DNA from: Dechloromonas sp. CZR5
GTDB lineage: Bacteria > Pseudomonadota > Gammaproteobacteria > Burkholderiales > Rhodocyclaceae
Assembly (NCBI RefSeq): GCF_008711155.1
Contig: NZ_VUYQ01000002.1
Location: 248,001-312,000, forward strand
DNA length: 64,000 bases
Direction of reading: 5' to 3'
Position numbers and translations under genes: made by a program. This document shows positions 20,937-32,434 of the stretch, piece by piece; position 1 is the stretch's first letter, and the number at the start of each line of letters is the position of its first letter. The notes below the pieces were generated by a model. It made no database searches, was not told the origin of the DNA, and saw only the letters and a program-made list of their open reading frames with translations.

Positions 20937-21572
20937 TCAGCGTCCGCTTAGCAGGCGCAGGCCGAGCAGCAGAAAAATGCCGCCGGCGACACGTTCCAGC
21001 CACGCCGAAAAACCGGGACGGCGCGCCAGTCGCTCTCCCAGAGCGCCGGCAAAAACACCGATCAACGCAAAAACCACCGCTGCCTGCAGCGTGAAAACGA
21101 CGCCCAACTGCACGATCTGCCACGCCGCATCACCGCGCCCGGCCTCCACGAACTGCGGCAGGAAGGCAAGAAAGAACAGCACCACCTTGGGATTGATCGC
21201 ATTGGCCAGCAGGCCGCGCCGGAACAGCCGTGCGCAACTGTCGGCCGGCACGCTGACCGGCGCCACACCCGCCGGCGCAGCATGGCGTATGGCCTGAACA
21301 CCCAGCCAGACCAGATACAGGCCGCCGGCAATACGCAAGGCGCCAAACGCCAGATCGGAAGCGACGATCAGCGCCCCCACCCCAAGCGCCGCCAGCACGG
21401 TGTGATTCAGACAGCCCGCCGCACACCCCAAACCAAACGCAACCCCCTGCTTGCGCCCGCGCGCCATGCCCAGACCGAGCACCAGCAGGTTATCCGGCCC
21501 CGGCGCCAGCGTCAGCAAAACCGATGCAGTAATGAAAGGGGGCAGTTGGGAGGAAGAGAGAAAGATGTCCAT
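20937..21572 (-). CDS. LysE/RhtB-family amino-acid exporter
   Basis: Inner-membrane exporter of 211 residues with six predicted helices. The conserved N-terminal segment ([34 protein letters not shown], with the GPDN and G-R-G repeats) identifies the LysE/RhtB superfamily. Substrate (homoserine, threonine, lysine or another) cannot be told. Confidence 0.85.
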   Translation of the reverse strand: MDIFLSSSQLPPFITASVLLTLAPGPDNLLVLGLGMARGRKQGVAFGLGCAAGCLNHTVLAALGVGALIVASDLAFGALRIAGGLYLVWLGVQAIRHAAPAGVAPVSVPADSCARLFRRGLLANAINPKVVLFFLAFLPQFVEAGRGDAAWQIVQLGVVFTLQAAVVFALIGVFAGALGERLARRPGFSAWLERVAGGIFLLLGLRLLSGR

Positions 21573-21587
21573 GGCGCAAGGTTAAAT

Positions 21588-21641
21588 AAAAACAGCGGGA
21601 ACAAATGCCCGCCGTTTTTCATCCCGGATCAGTCGATCCGG
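21588..21641 (-). terminator. Two hairpins downstream of thiC
   Basis: On the minus strand, after the thiC stop, there is first a 7-bp perfect hairpin (CCGGATC-GACT-GATCCGG, 21624-21641). Then comes a terminator-like hairpin, AAAAACGGCGGG paired with CCCGCTGTTTTT (21588-21619), ending in a T run. The second also has a T run on the plus strand and may work in both directions. Confidence 0.7.
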
Positions 21642-21651
21642 CGTAGGGGCT

Positions 21652-23712
<2,061 letters not shown>

Positions 23713-23842
23713 AGTGGGCTGCAAGTTACTGGAAATACAGGCAAAATGCAAGGAATGACAAAGTCCGCTCAAGATTTTCAGAAATCAGCCGAAATATCGT
23801 GGACAAGACGCGGAATTCTAAAGAAAAACCTAGGGAAACAAG

Positions 23843-25330
23843 ATGCGCAAGCTGATCATTGCCGGCCTGATGGCCACCCTGCCCTGGAGCACATGGGCTG
23901 CCCCGACCTGGCAAGTCATATCGTCCGAACCCGGCAAGCGCATCGAACTCGACCGGACCAGCCTGAAACGCGACGGCAACACGGTGCAAGCTCAAGGCCG
24001 CGTCGTCCTCGAGAAAGAGCTGACTGACGCAAAATCCGGTGCCGGTTATCGCGTCATCGAAGCCATCACCCGCTACGACTGCAGCACGCGCAACGCCAGT
24101 ACCATCAAGCGCATTTTCAAGAAGAACGAATCCGACGTCATCCGCGAGGAAGACATCAAGGGTGCCGAGTTGCCCGTCCGCTCGGGCACGCTGGACGACA
24201 AGGTACTGCGCGAAGTATGCCGCCCGCCGAAGGACAGTCCTGCCGAGCTGGCCCAAAAAGCAAACGAAGCCGGGGCCGAGCTGAAAGCCGCCAACGAAGC
24301 GACACTCAAGAAAGAAATGGCCAAGGCCGAAAAGCCCACTCCCATCAAGGCTGCCGACACCTCCGCCAAGGAGTCCGAACACTCGGCCATTCCGTCGATT
24401 CGCCCCAATCTGAAGGCAGCGCTCGAAGCCTCTCGCGAGCCCCAGAAGGAGGTCGCAAAAGAACCCTCGCCGGCCGCAAGCGCACCAGCTGCCAAGCCTC
24501 CTGCCCCGGCGCCGGCTCCTGTTGCTGCGGCGCCCAAGGCGCAGGCCGTTGTCGTTCTCACCCCCAAGACGCCAGCCGTCAGGCCGAAAAAGGCAACCAA
24601 ATCCGAAGGCTATATGCTGGAACTCGCCCAGAATGAACCGGCGATGCAGCACGCCAACATCCACTGGGACTACGAAGGCATGGGCGGCCCGGAAAACTGG
24701 GGCAAGCTGGACCCGCGCAACAAACTGTGCGCCACCGGCGAACGCCAGTCACCCATCGACATCAAGGATGGCATCAAGGTTGACGTCGAACCGATCAAGT
24801 TCAAATATCAACCCTCCACATTCCGTATCGTCGATAACGGACACACCATCCAGGTCGAAGCGGGAGAAGGCTCGATCTCCCTGACCGGGAAAACCTACGA
24901 GTTGGTGCAGTTCCACTTCCACCGCCCGTCGGAAGAGAAGGTCAATGGCCAGCGTTTCGACATGGTTGTCCATCTGGTGCACAAATCCGACGAAGGCCAG
25001 CTCGCCATTGTTGCCGTGCTGCTCGAACGCGGCAACGAAAACCCCTTCATCCAGACGCTGTGGAACAACATGCCGCTGGAAAAGAACATGCCGGTTGCGC
25101 CGCCAGTCGCCACAATCGATCTGAACGCCTTGCTTCCGACCTCACGTAACTATTACACCTACATGGGTTCGCTGACCACGCCGCCTTGTACCGAAGGCGT
25201 GCTGTGGCTGGTCATGAAGCAGCCGGTGCAGGTCTCGCAGGATCAAATCAACATTTTCAGCCGCCTGTATCGCAACAACACCAGACCCATCCAGCCGTCT
25301 GGCGGTCGCCTGATCAAGGAAGGTCGTTGA
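23843..25330 (+). CDS. Secreted alpha-carbonic anhydrase with an N-terminal accessory domain
   Basis: Periplasmic hydration of CO2. 495 residues, about twice the usual size. A signal peptide ([19 protein letters not shown]) is followed by a roughly 110-residue domain ([23 protein letters not shown]) resembling the surface-adhesin E-like domain of betaproteobacterial secreted proteins. Then comes a helical Lys/Ala-rich and Pro/Ala-rich linker (about residues 130-255), and the alpha-carbonic anhydrase domain ([23 protein letters not shown]). The zinc ligands are visible in QFHFHRPSE and VVHLVHKSD, and [13 protein letters not shown] is conserved. The C-terminal enzyme is certain; the N-terminal domain label is tentative. 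Confidence 0.9.
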   Translation: MRKLIIAGLMATLPWSTWAAPTWQVISSEPGKRIELDRTSLKRDGNTVQAQGRVVLEKELTDAKSGAGYRVIEAITRYDCSTRNASTIKRIFKKNESDVIREEDIKGAELPVRSGTLDDKVLREVCRPPKDSPAELAQKANEAGAELKAANEATLKKEMAKAEKPTPIKAADTSAKESEHSAIPSIRPNLKAALEASREPQKEVAKEPSPAASAPAAKPPAPAPAPVAAAPKAQAVVVLTPKTPAVRPKKATKSEGYMLELAQNEPAMQHANIHWDYEGMGGPENWGKLDPRNKLCATGERQSPIDIKDGIKVDVEPIKFKYQPSTFRIVDNGHTIQVEAGEGSISLTGKTYELVQFHFHRPSEEKVNGQRFDMVVHLVHKSDEGQLAIVAVLLERGNENPFIQTLWNNMPLEKNMPVAPPVATIDLNALLPTSRNYYTYMGSLTTPPCTEGVLWLVMKQPVQVSQDQINIFSRLYRNNTRPIQPSGGRLIKEGR

Positions 25331-25382
25331 CCTGAGCGGAAACGCAGTGGTAACTTAATGACCAAAGAGTCATTAAGTTACC
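25327..25382 (+). promoter_or_regulatory. Promoter and operator-like dyad of the TetR gene
   Basis: A perfect 14-bp inverted repeat (GGTAACTTAATGAC, 6-base spacer, GTCATTAAGTTACC; 25349-25382) ends one base before the TetR start codon. A TTGACC box (25327) lies 18 bases before TAACTT (25351), so the dyad would cover the -10 region and the start of transcription. This fits autorepression by the TetR protein. No ribosome binding site is seen between the dyad and the ATG. Confidence 0.7.
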
Positions 25383-25383
25383 C

Positions 25384-26028
25384 ATGTCTTCGCCCCCAGC
25401 CCCCCGCAAACGCCGCAAGGAAGCCCGCCCGTCGGAGTTGCTTGCGGCCGCCCTCGATCTTTTCGTCGAGAAAGGCTACGCCGCCACGCGACTGGAAGAC
25501 GTCGCATCCTGCGCTGGCGTTTCCAAGGGCACCCTTTATCTGTACTACGAAAACAAGGAAGCGCTGTTCAAGGCTGTCATACAGGAAGGTATCGTCCCGG
25601 TCATCGCCGAAAACGAAGCCATCGCCGCCCAGCATACGGGCAGCAGCTTCGACTTGATGGAAAAGCTGCTCGCCAACTGGTGGATCAAAATCGGCCTGAC
25701 TGCCTTTGCCGGGATACCCAAACTGATGGTGGCCGAGGCACGGAATTTCCCCGAACTCGGGCGCTACTACGTGGAGAATGTCATCAACCGCGGCCGCGCC
25801 CTGGTTGGTAGCGCACTGAAGCGCGGCATGGCCAGCGGCGAGTTCCGAAGCATGGATGTCGAAACGACCATCGATGTCGTGATTGCGCCGATCCTGATGC
25901 TGCTGATCTGGCGCTACTCGATGAGTTGCTGCGTCGAAAACGACGACAATCCGCAGCAATACCTGCAGATTCACATGGATCTCCTGCGCCACGGTTTGTG
26001 CCAGATGAAAAAGGAGAGTCGGGTATAA
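25384..26028 (+). CDS. TetR-family transcriptional regulator
   Basis: 214 residues with an N-terminal TetR helix-turn-helix (LLAAALDLFVEKGYAATRLEDVASCAGVSKGTLYLYYENKEALF) and a C-terminal ligand domain of the TetR_C type seen in efflux regulators. It is preceded by the perfect dyad described separately and followed by pcm-rhodanese-tolC, suggesting that it controls the tolC efflux channel. A TATAAT sequence overlaps its 3' end (26024) and may start the downstream transcript. Confidence 0.88.
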   Translation: MSSPPAPRKRRKEARPSELLAAALDLFVEKGYAATRLEDVASCAGVSKGTLYLYYENKEALFKAVIQEGIVPVIAENEAIAAQHTGSSFDLMEKLLANWWIKIGLTAFAGIPKLMVAEARNFPELGRYYVENVINRGRALVGSALKRGMASGEFRSMDVETTIDVVIAPILMLLIWRYSMSCCVENDDNPQQYLQIHMDLLRHGLCQMKKESRV

Positions 26029-26049
26029 TTTTGATTTGTCGGAATCAAT

Positions 26050-26069
26050 ATATTAGCCTGTGCTAATAT
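26050..26069. repeat. 8-bp inverted repeat upstream of pcm
   Basis: ATATTAGC-CTGT-GCTAATAT, AT-rich in a GC-rich setting, lies 20 bases before the pcm start and about 20 bases after a TATAAT box. It could be an operator for the preceding TetR protein or a leader hairpin; its half-site differs from the dyad at 25349. Confidence 0.5.
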
Positions 26070-26088
26070 TATGCCTGCGGAGACCCCA

Positions 26089-26742
26089 ATGAACATCGAG
26101 CAAGCACGTTTCAACATGATCGAACAGCAGATCCGTCCCTGGGATGTTCTGGATCCGCAGGTTCTCGACCTTCTTTTTGTCGTCAAGCGCGAAGACTTCG
26201 CACCTGCTGCATATCGCAACCTGGCATTCGCCGACATGGAAATCCCGATCGGCAGCGGCCAGACCATGCTGGCCCCGAAAATCGAAGCCAAGATGCTGCA
26301 GGAACTCGGCATCAAGAAAACCGACAAGATCCTGGAAATCGGCACCGGCAGCGGCTACATGGCCGCCTTGCTGGCCGCTCGTGCCGAACATGTGGTGACC
26401 GTCGAAATCCGTCCGGAAATTGCCGCAACCGCCAAGGAAAATCTGGCACGCGCCGGTGTCGGCAACGTTTCGGTTGAAGTGGGCAACGGCATTGACGGCT
26501 GGTCGCAGCGTGGCCCCTACGATGCCATCGTCGTTTCCGGCTCCGTTCCCACCGTCTCCCCCTCCCTGCTCAAGCAATTGCGCGTCGGCGGCCGTCTCGC
26601 CGTCATCACCGGTGAAGCGCCGGTGATGGAAGCCCAGTTGATCACCTGCACGGCTGAGGGAACCTACAACACCGTCAACCTCTTCGAGACCGTCGTTCCG
26701 GCGCTCGATGGCGCTGACGCCAAAGATCAATTCTCCTTCTGA
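26089..26742 (+). CDS. pcm: Protein-L-isoaspartate O-methyltransferase-family protein
   Basis: SAM-dependent methyltransferase, 217 residues from ATG 26089 (MNIEQARFNMIEQQIRPWDV; GGAGA upstream). The SAM loop LEIGTGSGYMAALLA and VVTVEIRPE are clear. The family substrate motif usually read as I-G-x-G-Q-T is GSGQTMLAP here. The post-motif segment reads VVSGSVPTV rather than the usual T-A-A-P, so the substrate may not be isoaspartate. In many betaproteobacteria this PCMT relative stands just before rhodanese and tolC. Confidence 0.82.
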   Translation: MNIEQARFNMIEQQIRPWDVLDPQVLDLLFVVKREDFAPAAYRNLAFADMEIPIGSGQTMLAPKIEAKMLQELGIKKTDKILEIGTGSGYMAALLAARAEHVVTVEIRPEIAATAKENLARAGVGNVSVEVGNGIDGWSQRGPYDAIVVSGSVPTVSPSLLKQLRVGGRLAVITGEAPVMEAQLITCTAEGTYNTVNLFETVVPALDGADAKDQFSF

Positions 26743-27065
26743 TGCAACAGCTTCGCGTACAGCAACTTGCCGAATGGCTGGCCGACGAAAACCGGCCCGA
26801 CCCCGTCCTGCTTGATGTACGCGAACCGTGGGAAACGGAGCTCTGCCAGTTGGCGGGCTCCCTGCACATCCCGATGCATCTCGTTCCGGTACGCTGCGAG
26901 GACATCGACCCCAGCCGCGATGTCGTGGTGATTTGCCACCACGGCAGTCGCAGCCTGCAGGTCGCCATATTCCTCGAACGTAAGGGCTTCGGCTCGGTGC
27001 TCAACCTGATGGGGGGTGTCGATGCATGGGCAGGGGAAATCGATCCAAATATGCGTCGTTACTGA
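26742..27065 (+). CDS. Rhodanese-domain sulfurtransferase
   Basis: Single-domain rhodanese of 107 residues. The active loop CHHGSRS contains the sulfur-carrying Cys in the arrangement C-x-x-G-x-R-S. LLDVREPWE and LMGGVDAW are typical. Start overlaps the pcm stop by one base (TGATG). Likely sulfur relay or stress role. Confidence 0.88.
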   Translation: MQQLRVQQLAEWLADENRPDPVLLDVREPWETELCQLAGSLHIPMHLVPVRCEDIDPSRDVVVICHHGSRSLQVAIFLERKGFGSVLNLMGGVDAWAGEIDPNMRRY

Positions 27066-27072
27066 GGATGTC

Positions 27073-28398
27073 ATGAAAAAACTGGCCTGGCTTTTCCTCT
27101 CCCCCCTGATCGCCACCCCGCTCTGCGCCGCCGACCTGATGCAGGTTTATCGCGACGCCCAGACCAACGACCCGACTTTCGCAGCCGCCCGCGCAACGCT
27201 CGACGCCGGACAGGAAAAGCAACCGCAGGCGCGCGCCGGCCTGTTGCCCAGTCTCTCGCTCTCGGGCAATACGACGTGGAATGAAAACGAGCTGTCCACG
27301 CACAACGGCCCGACTTTCGCCAAGCCGAAATACAACGCCAACGGTTACCAGCTCACCCTGTCGCAACCTTTGTTCCGCTGGCAGAACTGGATTGCCTACG
27401 ACCAGTCCAAGATGCAGGTTGCCCAGGCCGAGGCCAATTTCGGCTTGGCCCGGCAGGATTTGATCCTGCGTGTCGCCCAGGCTTATTTCGACGTACTTTA
27501 CGCCCAGGAAAGCCTGGCCGCCGTAAAAGCCAACAAACAGGCCATTGCCCAGCAGCTGGAGCTCGCGAAAAAGAGCTTCGAGGTCGGCACGGCGACCATC
27601 ACCGATACGCACGAAGCGCAGGCACGCTACGACCTGGCCAGCGCTCAGGAAATCGCCGCCGAAAGCGATCTCGAGGTCAAGCTACGCGCCCTGCAGGCCA
27701 TCATTGGCCAGGAGCCCGGCGCCCTCGCCCAACTGCGCAAGGCGGCTGAACTGACTGCTCCGCAACCGGGCAACATGGCGGAATGGGTCAACGCAGCCGA
27801 AACCGGCAGCCTGAACGTACAGGTCCAGCAATACAACGCAAGCATCGCCGCCCGCGAAGTCGACAAGCAGCGCGCCGGGCATTACCCGACCATCGATGCG
27901 GTCGCCAACGTCGGCCACTCTAAGAGCTATACACCGGCCTTCGGCACGTATGACACCGAATATCAAAACGTCGGCATCCAGCTCACGATCCCGCTCTTCC
28001 AGGGTGGTTTCACCGCATCCCGCCAGCGCGAGGCCAGCGCCAATCGCGCCGCCTCCGAATCAGCGCTTGAAGCGGCCAAACGCGGTGCCGCCCTGGGTGC
28101 CCGGCAATCCTATCTCGGAGTCGTCAACGGCTTGGCACAGGTCAAAGCCTTGAAGGCAGCACTGATTTCGTCGCAATCGGCACTGGAATCGAACAAACTG
28201 GGCTACGAGGTCGGCGTGCGCATCAACATCGACGTGCTGAACGCCGAGAATCAGGTCTACGTAACCCGCCGTGACCTCGCGAAGGCCACGCTCGACACGC
28301 TGATGGCACAGCTGCGCCTGAAGTCGACCACCGGCGCCCTCGGCGACGATGATATCGCCCAGATCAACGCGCTGCTCGACCCGACCACCGCGCAATAA
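27073..28398 (+). CDS. tolC: TolC-family outer-membrane channel protein
   Basis: Trimeric outer-membrane/periplasmic duct for type I secretion and efflux. 441 residues from ATG 27073 with signal peptide (MKKLAWLFLSPLIATPLCAA). Two OEP repeats are present (from DLMQVYRDAQTNDPTFAAA and the second from AAETGSLNVQVQQYNASIAAREVDKQRA), with LTIPLFQGGFTASRQREA and DVLNAENQVYVTRRDLAKA. Its 3' end overlaps convergent waaA by 35 bases. Confidence 0.92.
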   Translation: MKKLAWLFLSPLIATPLCAADLMQVYRDAQTNDPTFAAARATLDAGQEKQPQARAGLLPSLSLSGNTTWNENELSTHNGPTFAKPKYNANGYQLTLSQPLFRWQNWIAYDQSKMQVAQAEANFGLARQDLILRVAQAYFDVLYAQESLAAVKANKQAIAQQLELAKKSFEVGTATITDTHEAQARYDLASAQEIAAESDLEVKLRALQAIIGQEPGALAQLRKAAELTAPQPGNMAEWVNAAETGSLNVQVQQYNASIAAREVDKQRAGHYPTIDAVANVGHSKSYTPAFGTYDTEYQNVGIQLTIPLFQGGFTASRQREASANRAASESALEAAKRGAALGARQSYLGVVNGLAQVKALKAALISSQSALESNKLGYEVGVRINIDVLNAENQVYVTRRDLAKATLDTLMAQLRLKSTTGALGDDDIAQINALLDPTTAQ

Positions 28399-29623
28399 GC
28401 CCCAGCATACGCTCTGCGGCCCCCTGATGGGCTCGGGCAAACTCGGCCGAAGCCCGGCGCATCGCATCCAGGCGGCCGGCATCCCGCAACAAGGCGGCAA
28501 CAAGCTCCCCTAGCGCGTCGGCATCGCCAACGCGCTGCGCCGCGCCGGCAGCGATGGCGTCCTCGGTAGCCTGCAGGAAATTGAAGGTATGCGGCCCGAC
28601 CACTACGGGGCATCCGCAGGCGGCCGCCTCAATCAGATTCTGCCCACCCAGCGGCAGGAGGCTGCCACCGATGAAGGCAAGGTCGGCCAGGCTGTAGTAA
28701 GCAGCCATCTCGCCCATGCTGTCACCCAGCCAGACCGCCGTGTCGCCATCCGGCAAGCTCTCGCTGCGGCGAACCGAAGGCAAGCCTTGCTGCCGCAGCA
28801 GCGCAGCCACTTCGTCAAAACGCTGCGGATGGCGAGGCACCAGCACCAGCAAGGCATCGGGAAGGGCGGCACGACGCCATGCCTCGAGAATCAGGGCTTC
28901 CTCTCCCTCGCGGGTACTCGCTGCCAGCCATACCGGGCGCGAGCCGATCGCCTGACGCCATTGTTGCCCCAAGGCGATCTTGTCTGCCGGCGGACGGACG
29001 TCGAATTTGAGGTTGCCGGCCACCTCGATCTCTTTGACACCCAAGGCAAGCAGCCGGTCTGCATCTCCCCGGGTCTGGGCTGCCACCCCGGAGAGTACCG
29101 CAAAGGCAGGCCCGACAAGGCGCCGGAAACGACCGTAACCCCGCGCCGAGCGCGCTGACAGCCGGGCATTGGCGAGCACGACCGGCACGCCGGCCTGCCG
29201 GGCCGCCTGCAACAGATTCGGCCAGATTTCGGTTTCCATCAGGACCCCGAATACTGGTGAAAAATGCCGAAAGAAGCGGGCCACCGACCCGGGATAGTCG
29301 TAAGGCAGGTAAGCCTGGATGACGCGCTCGCCATAGACCTCGCGACCGGCAGCCCGTCCGGTCGGCGTCATGCCGGTAAGCAGGATGCGGTGATCGGGCC
29401 AGCGAGCCATCAGGCCCTCGATGAGCGGCTGGGCGGCCCGCGTCTCGCCGACCGAAACGGCATGCACCCAGATCAGCTTCGATGGCACCGCCCCCGGATA
29501 AAAACCATAGCGCTCCCCGAGATGCTGCAGGTATTCCGGCTGCTTGCGACCGCGCCAAGCCAGGCGCAGCCAGATCAGCGGCGTAATCGCATACAGCAAC
29601 AGCGAATAGGCCAGGCGGACCAT
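28364..29623 (-). CDS. waaA: 3-deoxy-D-manno-octulosonic acid (Kdo) transferase
   Basis: Adds Kdo residues from CMP-Kdo to lipid A precursor at the inner membrane. 419 residues with an N-terminal membrane-anchor helix (LAYSLLLYAITPLIWLRLAW), the acceptor domain with WVHAVSVGETRAAQPLI and the catalytic-region MTPTGR and METEIWPNLL, and the nucleotide domain VVVGPHTFNF. The start shares one base with the waaC stop (TGATG). Confidence 0.95.
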   Translation of the reverse strand: MVRLAYSLLLYAITPLIWLRLAWRGRKQPEYLQHLGERYGFYPGAVPSKLIWVHAVSVGETRAAQPLIEGLMARWPDHRILLTGMTPTGRAAGREVYGERVIQAYLPYDYPGSVARFFRHFSPVFGVLMETEIWPNLLQAARQAGVPVVLANARLSARSARGYGRFRRLVGPAFAVLSGVAAQTRGDADRLLALGVKEIEVAGNLKFDVRPPADKIALGQQWRQAIGSRPVWLAASTREGEEALILEAWRRAALPDALLVLVPRHPQRFDEVAALLRQQGLPSVRRSESLPDGDTAVWLGDSMGEMAAYYSLADLAFIGGSLLPLGGQNLIEAAACGCPVVVGPHTFNFLQATEDAIAAGAAQRVGDADALGELVAALLRDAGRLDAMRRASAEFARAHQGAAERMLGLIARWSGRAAR

Positions 29624-30576
29624 CAGGTGAGCACCCCCTGCAATTCGCCAAGCACCGCGTCGGCCGAAGGCGTTTGCGCCTTCCCTCCAAGGTTGCGATG
29701 GAAACCCGCCCCCAGAACACCGGTCAGGCCGGGATCGGTCGCGGTGTAGATGGCCACGGTCGGCGTTTTCAGGGCAACCGCCAGGTGCGTCAGCCCGGTA
29801 TCGACACCGACCGCCGCACGCGCCCCGGACAACAACGAGGCCAGCTCGGAAATGCTCATCGGCGGGGCCGCCAGCGCACCGGGAATGGCCGCCGCCAGAC
29901 GCGCGGCCCGCTCGCGCTCAAGCGCGCTGCCGCCGGGAAGGACAGCGCTGAATCCCTGGCTGTTGAGCGAACGCCCCAGCGTGAGCCAGTTGGCTTCCGG
30001 CCACAGTTTGTCGTCGCGGCTGGTCGCCGTCAGAAAAACGGCATAAGGGCGATGCGGCAACCAGGAAAAGCTGGCCGGCGGCGTTTCGATACCGTAATCC
30101 GGCTCGCCTTCGATCTGGTAACCGAGCGCCGCAGCAACCAGGCGGCGATTGCGTATTACGGCATGCAGATCGCGGGAAACATGGAAATGACGGTTGTACC
30201 AGCGGGCTGCCGCCGGCTCGCGGGCGGCGTCGGCCGCATAGCCAAGGCGCGGCCCCTTCGCCCGACTGGCGATCAGCGCACTTTTCAGCAGTCCCTGCGT
30301 GTCGATGATCGCATCGTAGGTTTCGCTCGCCAGCTGGCGGCGGAATTCGGCCATTTCCCGCCAGGTTGCGGCCTGGAGCAATTTCTTGCGCCAACGCCGA
30401 ACGGCGACGGGAATTACACGTCCAACCCCCGGATGCAAGCGCGGAATGGCCGAAAAGCTTTCCTCCACGCACCAGTCGATCTGCGCCTGCGGAAAATGCC
30501 GGCGGATATCGCTGATGACCGGCAGATTGTGTATAACATCGCCGAGCGAGGAAGTTTTCACGATCAAAATGCGCAT
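29623..30576 (-). CDS. waaC: Lipopolysaccharide heptosyltransferase I
   Basis: Transfers the first heptose to Kdo in LPS inner core. 317 residues of the GT9 family: MRILIVKTSSLGDVIHNLPV at the N terminus, WLPHRPYAVFLTATSRDDKLWPE, and the C-terminal VGVDTGLTHLAVAL. Followed directly by waaA. A divergent 39-base gap separates it from the glycosyltransferase gene. Confidence 0.94.
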   Translation of the reverse strand: MRILIVKTSSLGDVIHNLPVISDIRRHFPQAQIDWCVEESFSAIPRLHPGVGRVIPVAVRRWRKKLLQAATWREMAEFRRQLASETYDAIIDTQGLLKSALIASRAKGPRLGYAADAAREPAAARWYNRHFHVSRDLHAVIRNRRLVAAALGYQIEGEPDYGIETPPASFSWLPHRPYAVFLTATSRDDKLWPEANWLTLGRSLNSQGFSAVLPGGSALERERAARLAAAIPGALAAPPMSISELASLLSGARAAVGVDTGLTHLAVALKTPTVAIYTATDPGLTGVLGAGFHRNLGGKAQTPSADAVLGELQGVLT

Positions 30577-30615
30577 CGGCAGATAAAATCACGACTTTCG
30601 AAGCCGCAATTATAA

Positions 30616-31386
30616 ATGCCAGCCACGCGTCAGCCGCTTTCCGTTGCGATCATCACGCTCAATGCCGCCTCCCAGTTGGAGGACTGCCTGAAAAGCGCGC
30701 GCTTTGCCGACGACATCGTGGTGGTCGACTCCGGCAGCACGGATGACACGCAGGCGCTGGCGATGCGCTACGGCGCCCGGGTCATCGATCAGCCCTGGCT
30801 GGGTTTCGGACCCCAGAAACAGTTTGCCGTCGAATCGGCCAAACACGACTGGGTTCTCTGCCTGGATGCCGACGAACGCGTATCGCCCGATCTGCAGGAA
30901 TCCATCGAGCACGCCCTGCGGGAACCGGTTGCCAGCGCCTTCCGCTTTCCTCGCTGCAACAATTTCCTCGGCCGTTACCTGAAACACGGCGAAGGCTACC
31001 CCGACTGGTCCCTCCGCCTGTTCGACCGCCGTCACGCCCGCTGGTCCGACGATGCGGTGCATGAAAAAGTCATCACCGAAGCCGCCGTCGGCACCCTGAA
31101 GGGCGACTTGCTCCACGACTCGGCCGAGACACTGGCCGCCTACCTGACCAAGCAGAACCGCTACACCACGCTGGCTGCCGAAATGGCCCTGCAAGCCGGC
31201 AAGCGCGCATCGTTTGCGCGCATCGCGTTCAGCCCCATCGTCCGCTTCATCAAGTTCTACGTGATTCGCCAGGGTTTCCGCGATGGGCTTCCCGGCTTGA
31301 TCCACATCGCCATCGGCTGCACGAACAGCTTTCTGAAGTATGCCAAGATGCTGGAACGGCAAAAATCCGATGCTGCGCTGCGGTAA
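30616..31386 (+). CDS. Family 2 glycosyltransferase (WaaE/KdtX-like)
   Basis: 256 residues, GT-A fold: VAIITLNAASQLEDCL, VVDSGSTDDT, DXD-type motif LCLDADERVS and DWSLRLFDRRHARW. The family includes WaaE, which adds glucose to the inner-core heptose, and the setting next to waaA and waaC supports an LPS core role. No membrane anchor. Confidence 0.85.
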   Translation: MPATRQPLSVAIITLNAASQLEDCLKSARFADDIVVVDSGSTDDTQALAMRYGARVIDQPWLGFGPQKQFAVESAKHDWVLCLDADERVSPDLQESIEHALREPVASAFRFPRCNNFLGRYLKHGEGYPDWSLRLFDRRHARWSDDAVHEKVITEAAVGTLKGDLLHDSAETLAAYLTKQNRYTTLAAEMALQAGKRASFARIAFSPIVRFIKFYVIRQGFRDGLPGLIHIAIGCTNSFLKYAKMLERQKSDAALR

Positions 31387-31417
31387 AATATCGTGATAAT
31401 TTCTTCGAGGTAGCTTT

Positions 31418-32425
31418 GTGAAAATTCTCGTCACCGGCGCCGCCGGATTCATCGGCATGACCACTTCCCTGCGCCTGCTGGCGCGTGGCGACGAAGTCGT
31501 CGGCCTCGACAATCTCAACGACTATTACGAGGTCTCGCTCAAGGAAAGCCGCCTGAAGCGCCTGACCGCGCTACCCGGCTTCCGCTTCGTCAAGCTCGAC
31601 GTCGGCGACCGGGCCGGCATGGAAAAGCTGTTCGCCGAGGAAAAGTTCGACAAGGTCATCCATCTGGCCGCCCAGGCCGGTGTGCGTTATTCGATCCAGA
31701 ATCCGCACGCCTATGTTGATAGCAATCTGGTCGGGTTCATCAACATTCTCGAAGGCTGCCGTCACAACAAGGTCCAGCATCTGGTCTACGCCTCCAGTTC
31801 CAGCGTCTACGGCGGCAACACCAAGATGCCCTTCTCCGAGCACGACAGCGTGGACCACCCGGTCAGCCTGTACGCGGCGACCAAGAAGGCCAACGAACTG
31901 ATGGCCCATACCTACAGTCACCTTTATGGCCTGCCGACCACCGGCCTGCGCTTCTTTACGGTCTACGGTCCGTGGGGTCGCCCGGACATGGCGCTTTTCC
32001 TGTTCACCAAGGCCATCCTCGAAGGCCGGCCGATCGACGTCTTCAACCATGGCAACATGAAGCGCGATTTCACCTACGTTGACGACATCGTCGAAGGCGT
32101 GATCCGCGTGCTAGACCGCAATGCTGCGGCCAACCCGGACTACGACCCGATTGCCGCCGATCCGGCAACCAGCAACGTGCCCTACCGCGTCTTCAACATC
32201 GGCAACAACAATCCGGTGCAATTGCTCGACTTCATCGGTGCCATCGAGGAAGCGCTGGGCCAGAAGGCCGAGAAGCGCCTGCTCCCGCTGCAGGATGGCG
32301 ACGTGCCGGCCACCTACGCCAATACCGATCAACTCAACGACTGGGTCGGCTTCGTCCCGGGCACCACGGTACAGGAAGGCGTCGCTCGCTTCGTCGCCTG
32401 GTATCGCGATTACTACAAGGTCTAA
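31418..32425 (+). CDS. NAD-dependent sugar-nucleotide epimerase (UDP-glucuronate 4-epimerase-like)
   Basis: 335 residues of the short-chain dehydrogenase superfamily: [17 protein letters not shown] binds NAD, the catalytic S/Y/K set is in ASSSSVYGG and [11 protein letters not shown], and [22 protein letters not shown] is typical of UDP-glucuronate 4-epimerases. It probably makes UDP-galacturonate for LPS or capsule. The start codon is GTG with GAGGTAG upstream. Nine bases before glmS. Confidence 0.88.
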   Translation: MKILVTGAAGFIGMTTSLRLLARGDEVVGLDNLNDYYEVSLKESRLKRLTALPGFRFVKLDVGDRAGMEKLFAEEKFDKVIHLAAQAGVRYSIQNPHAYVDSNLVGFINILEGCRHNKVQHLVYASSSSVYGGNTKMPFSEHDSVDHPVSLYAATKKANELMAHTYSHLYGLPTTGLRFFTVYGPWGRPDMALFLFTKAILEGRPIDVFNHGNMKRDFTYVDDIVEGVIRVLDRNAAANPDYDPIAADPATSNVPYRVFNIGNNNPVQLLDFIGAIEEALGQKAEKRLLPLQDGDVPATYANTDQLNDWVGFVPGTTVQEGVARFVAWYRDYYKV

Positions 32426-32434
32426 GGAACAGCT

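Noticed and set aside
25358..25657. A 99-codon frame starting inside the TetR operator dyad
   Set aside because: It is out of frame with the clear TetR protein and its start lies in the inverted repeat. No domain seen.
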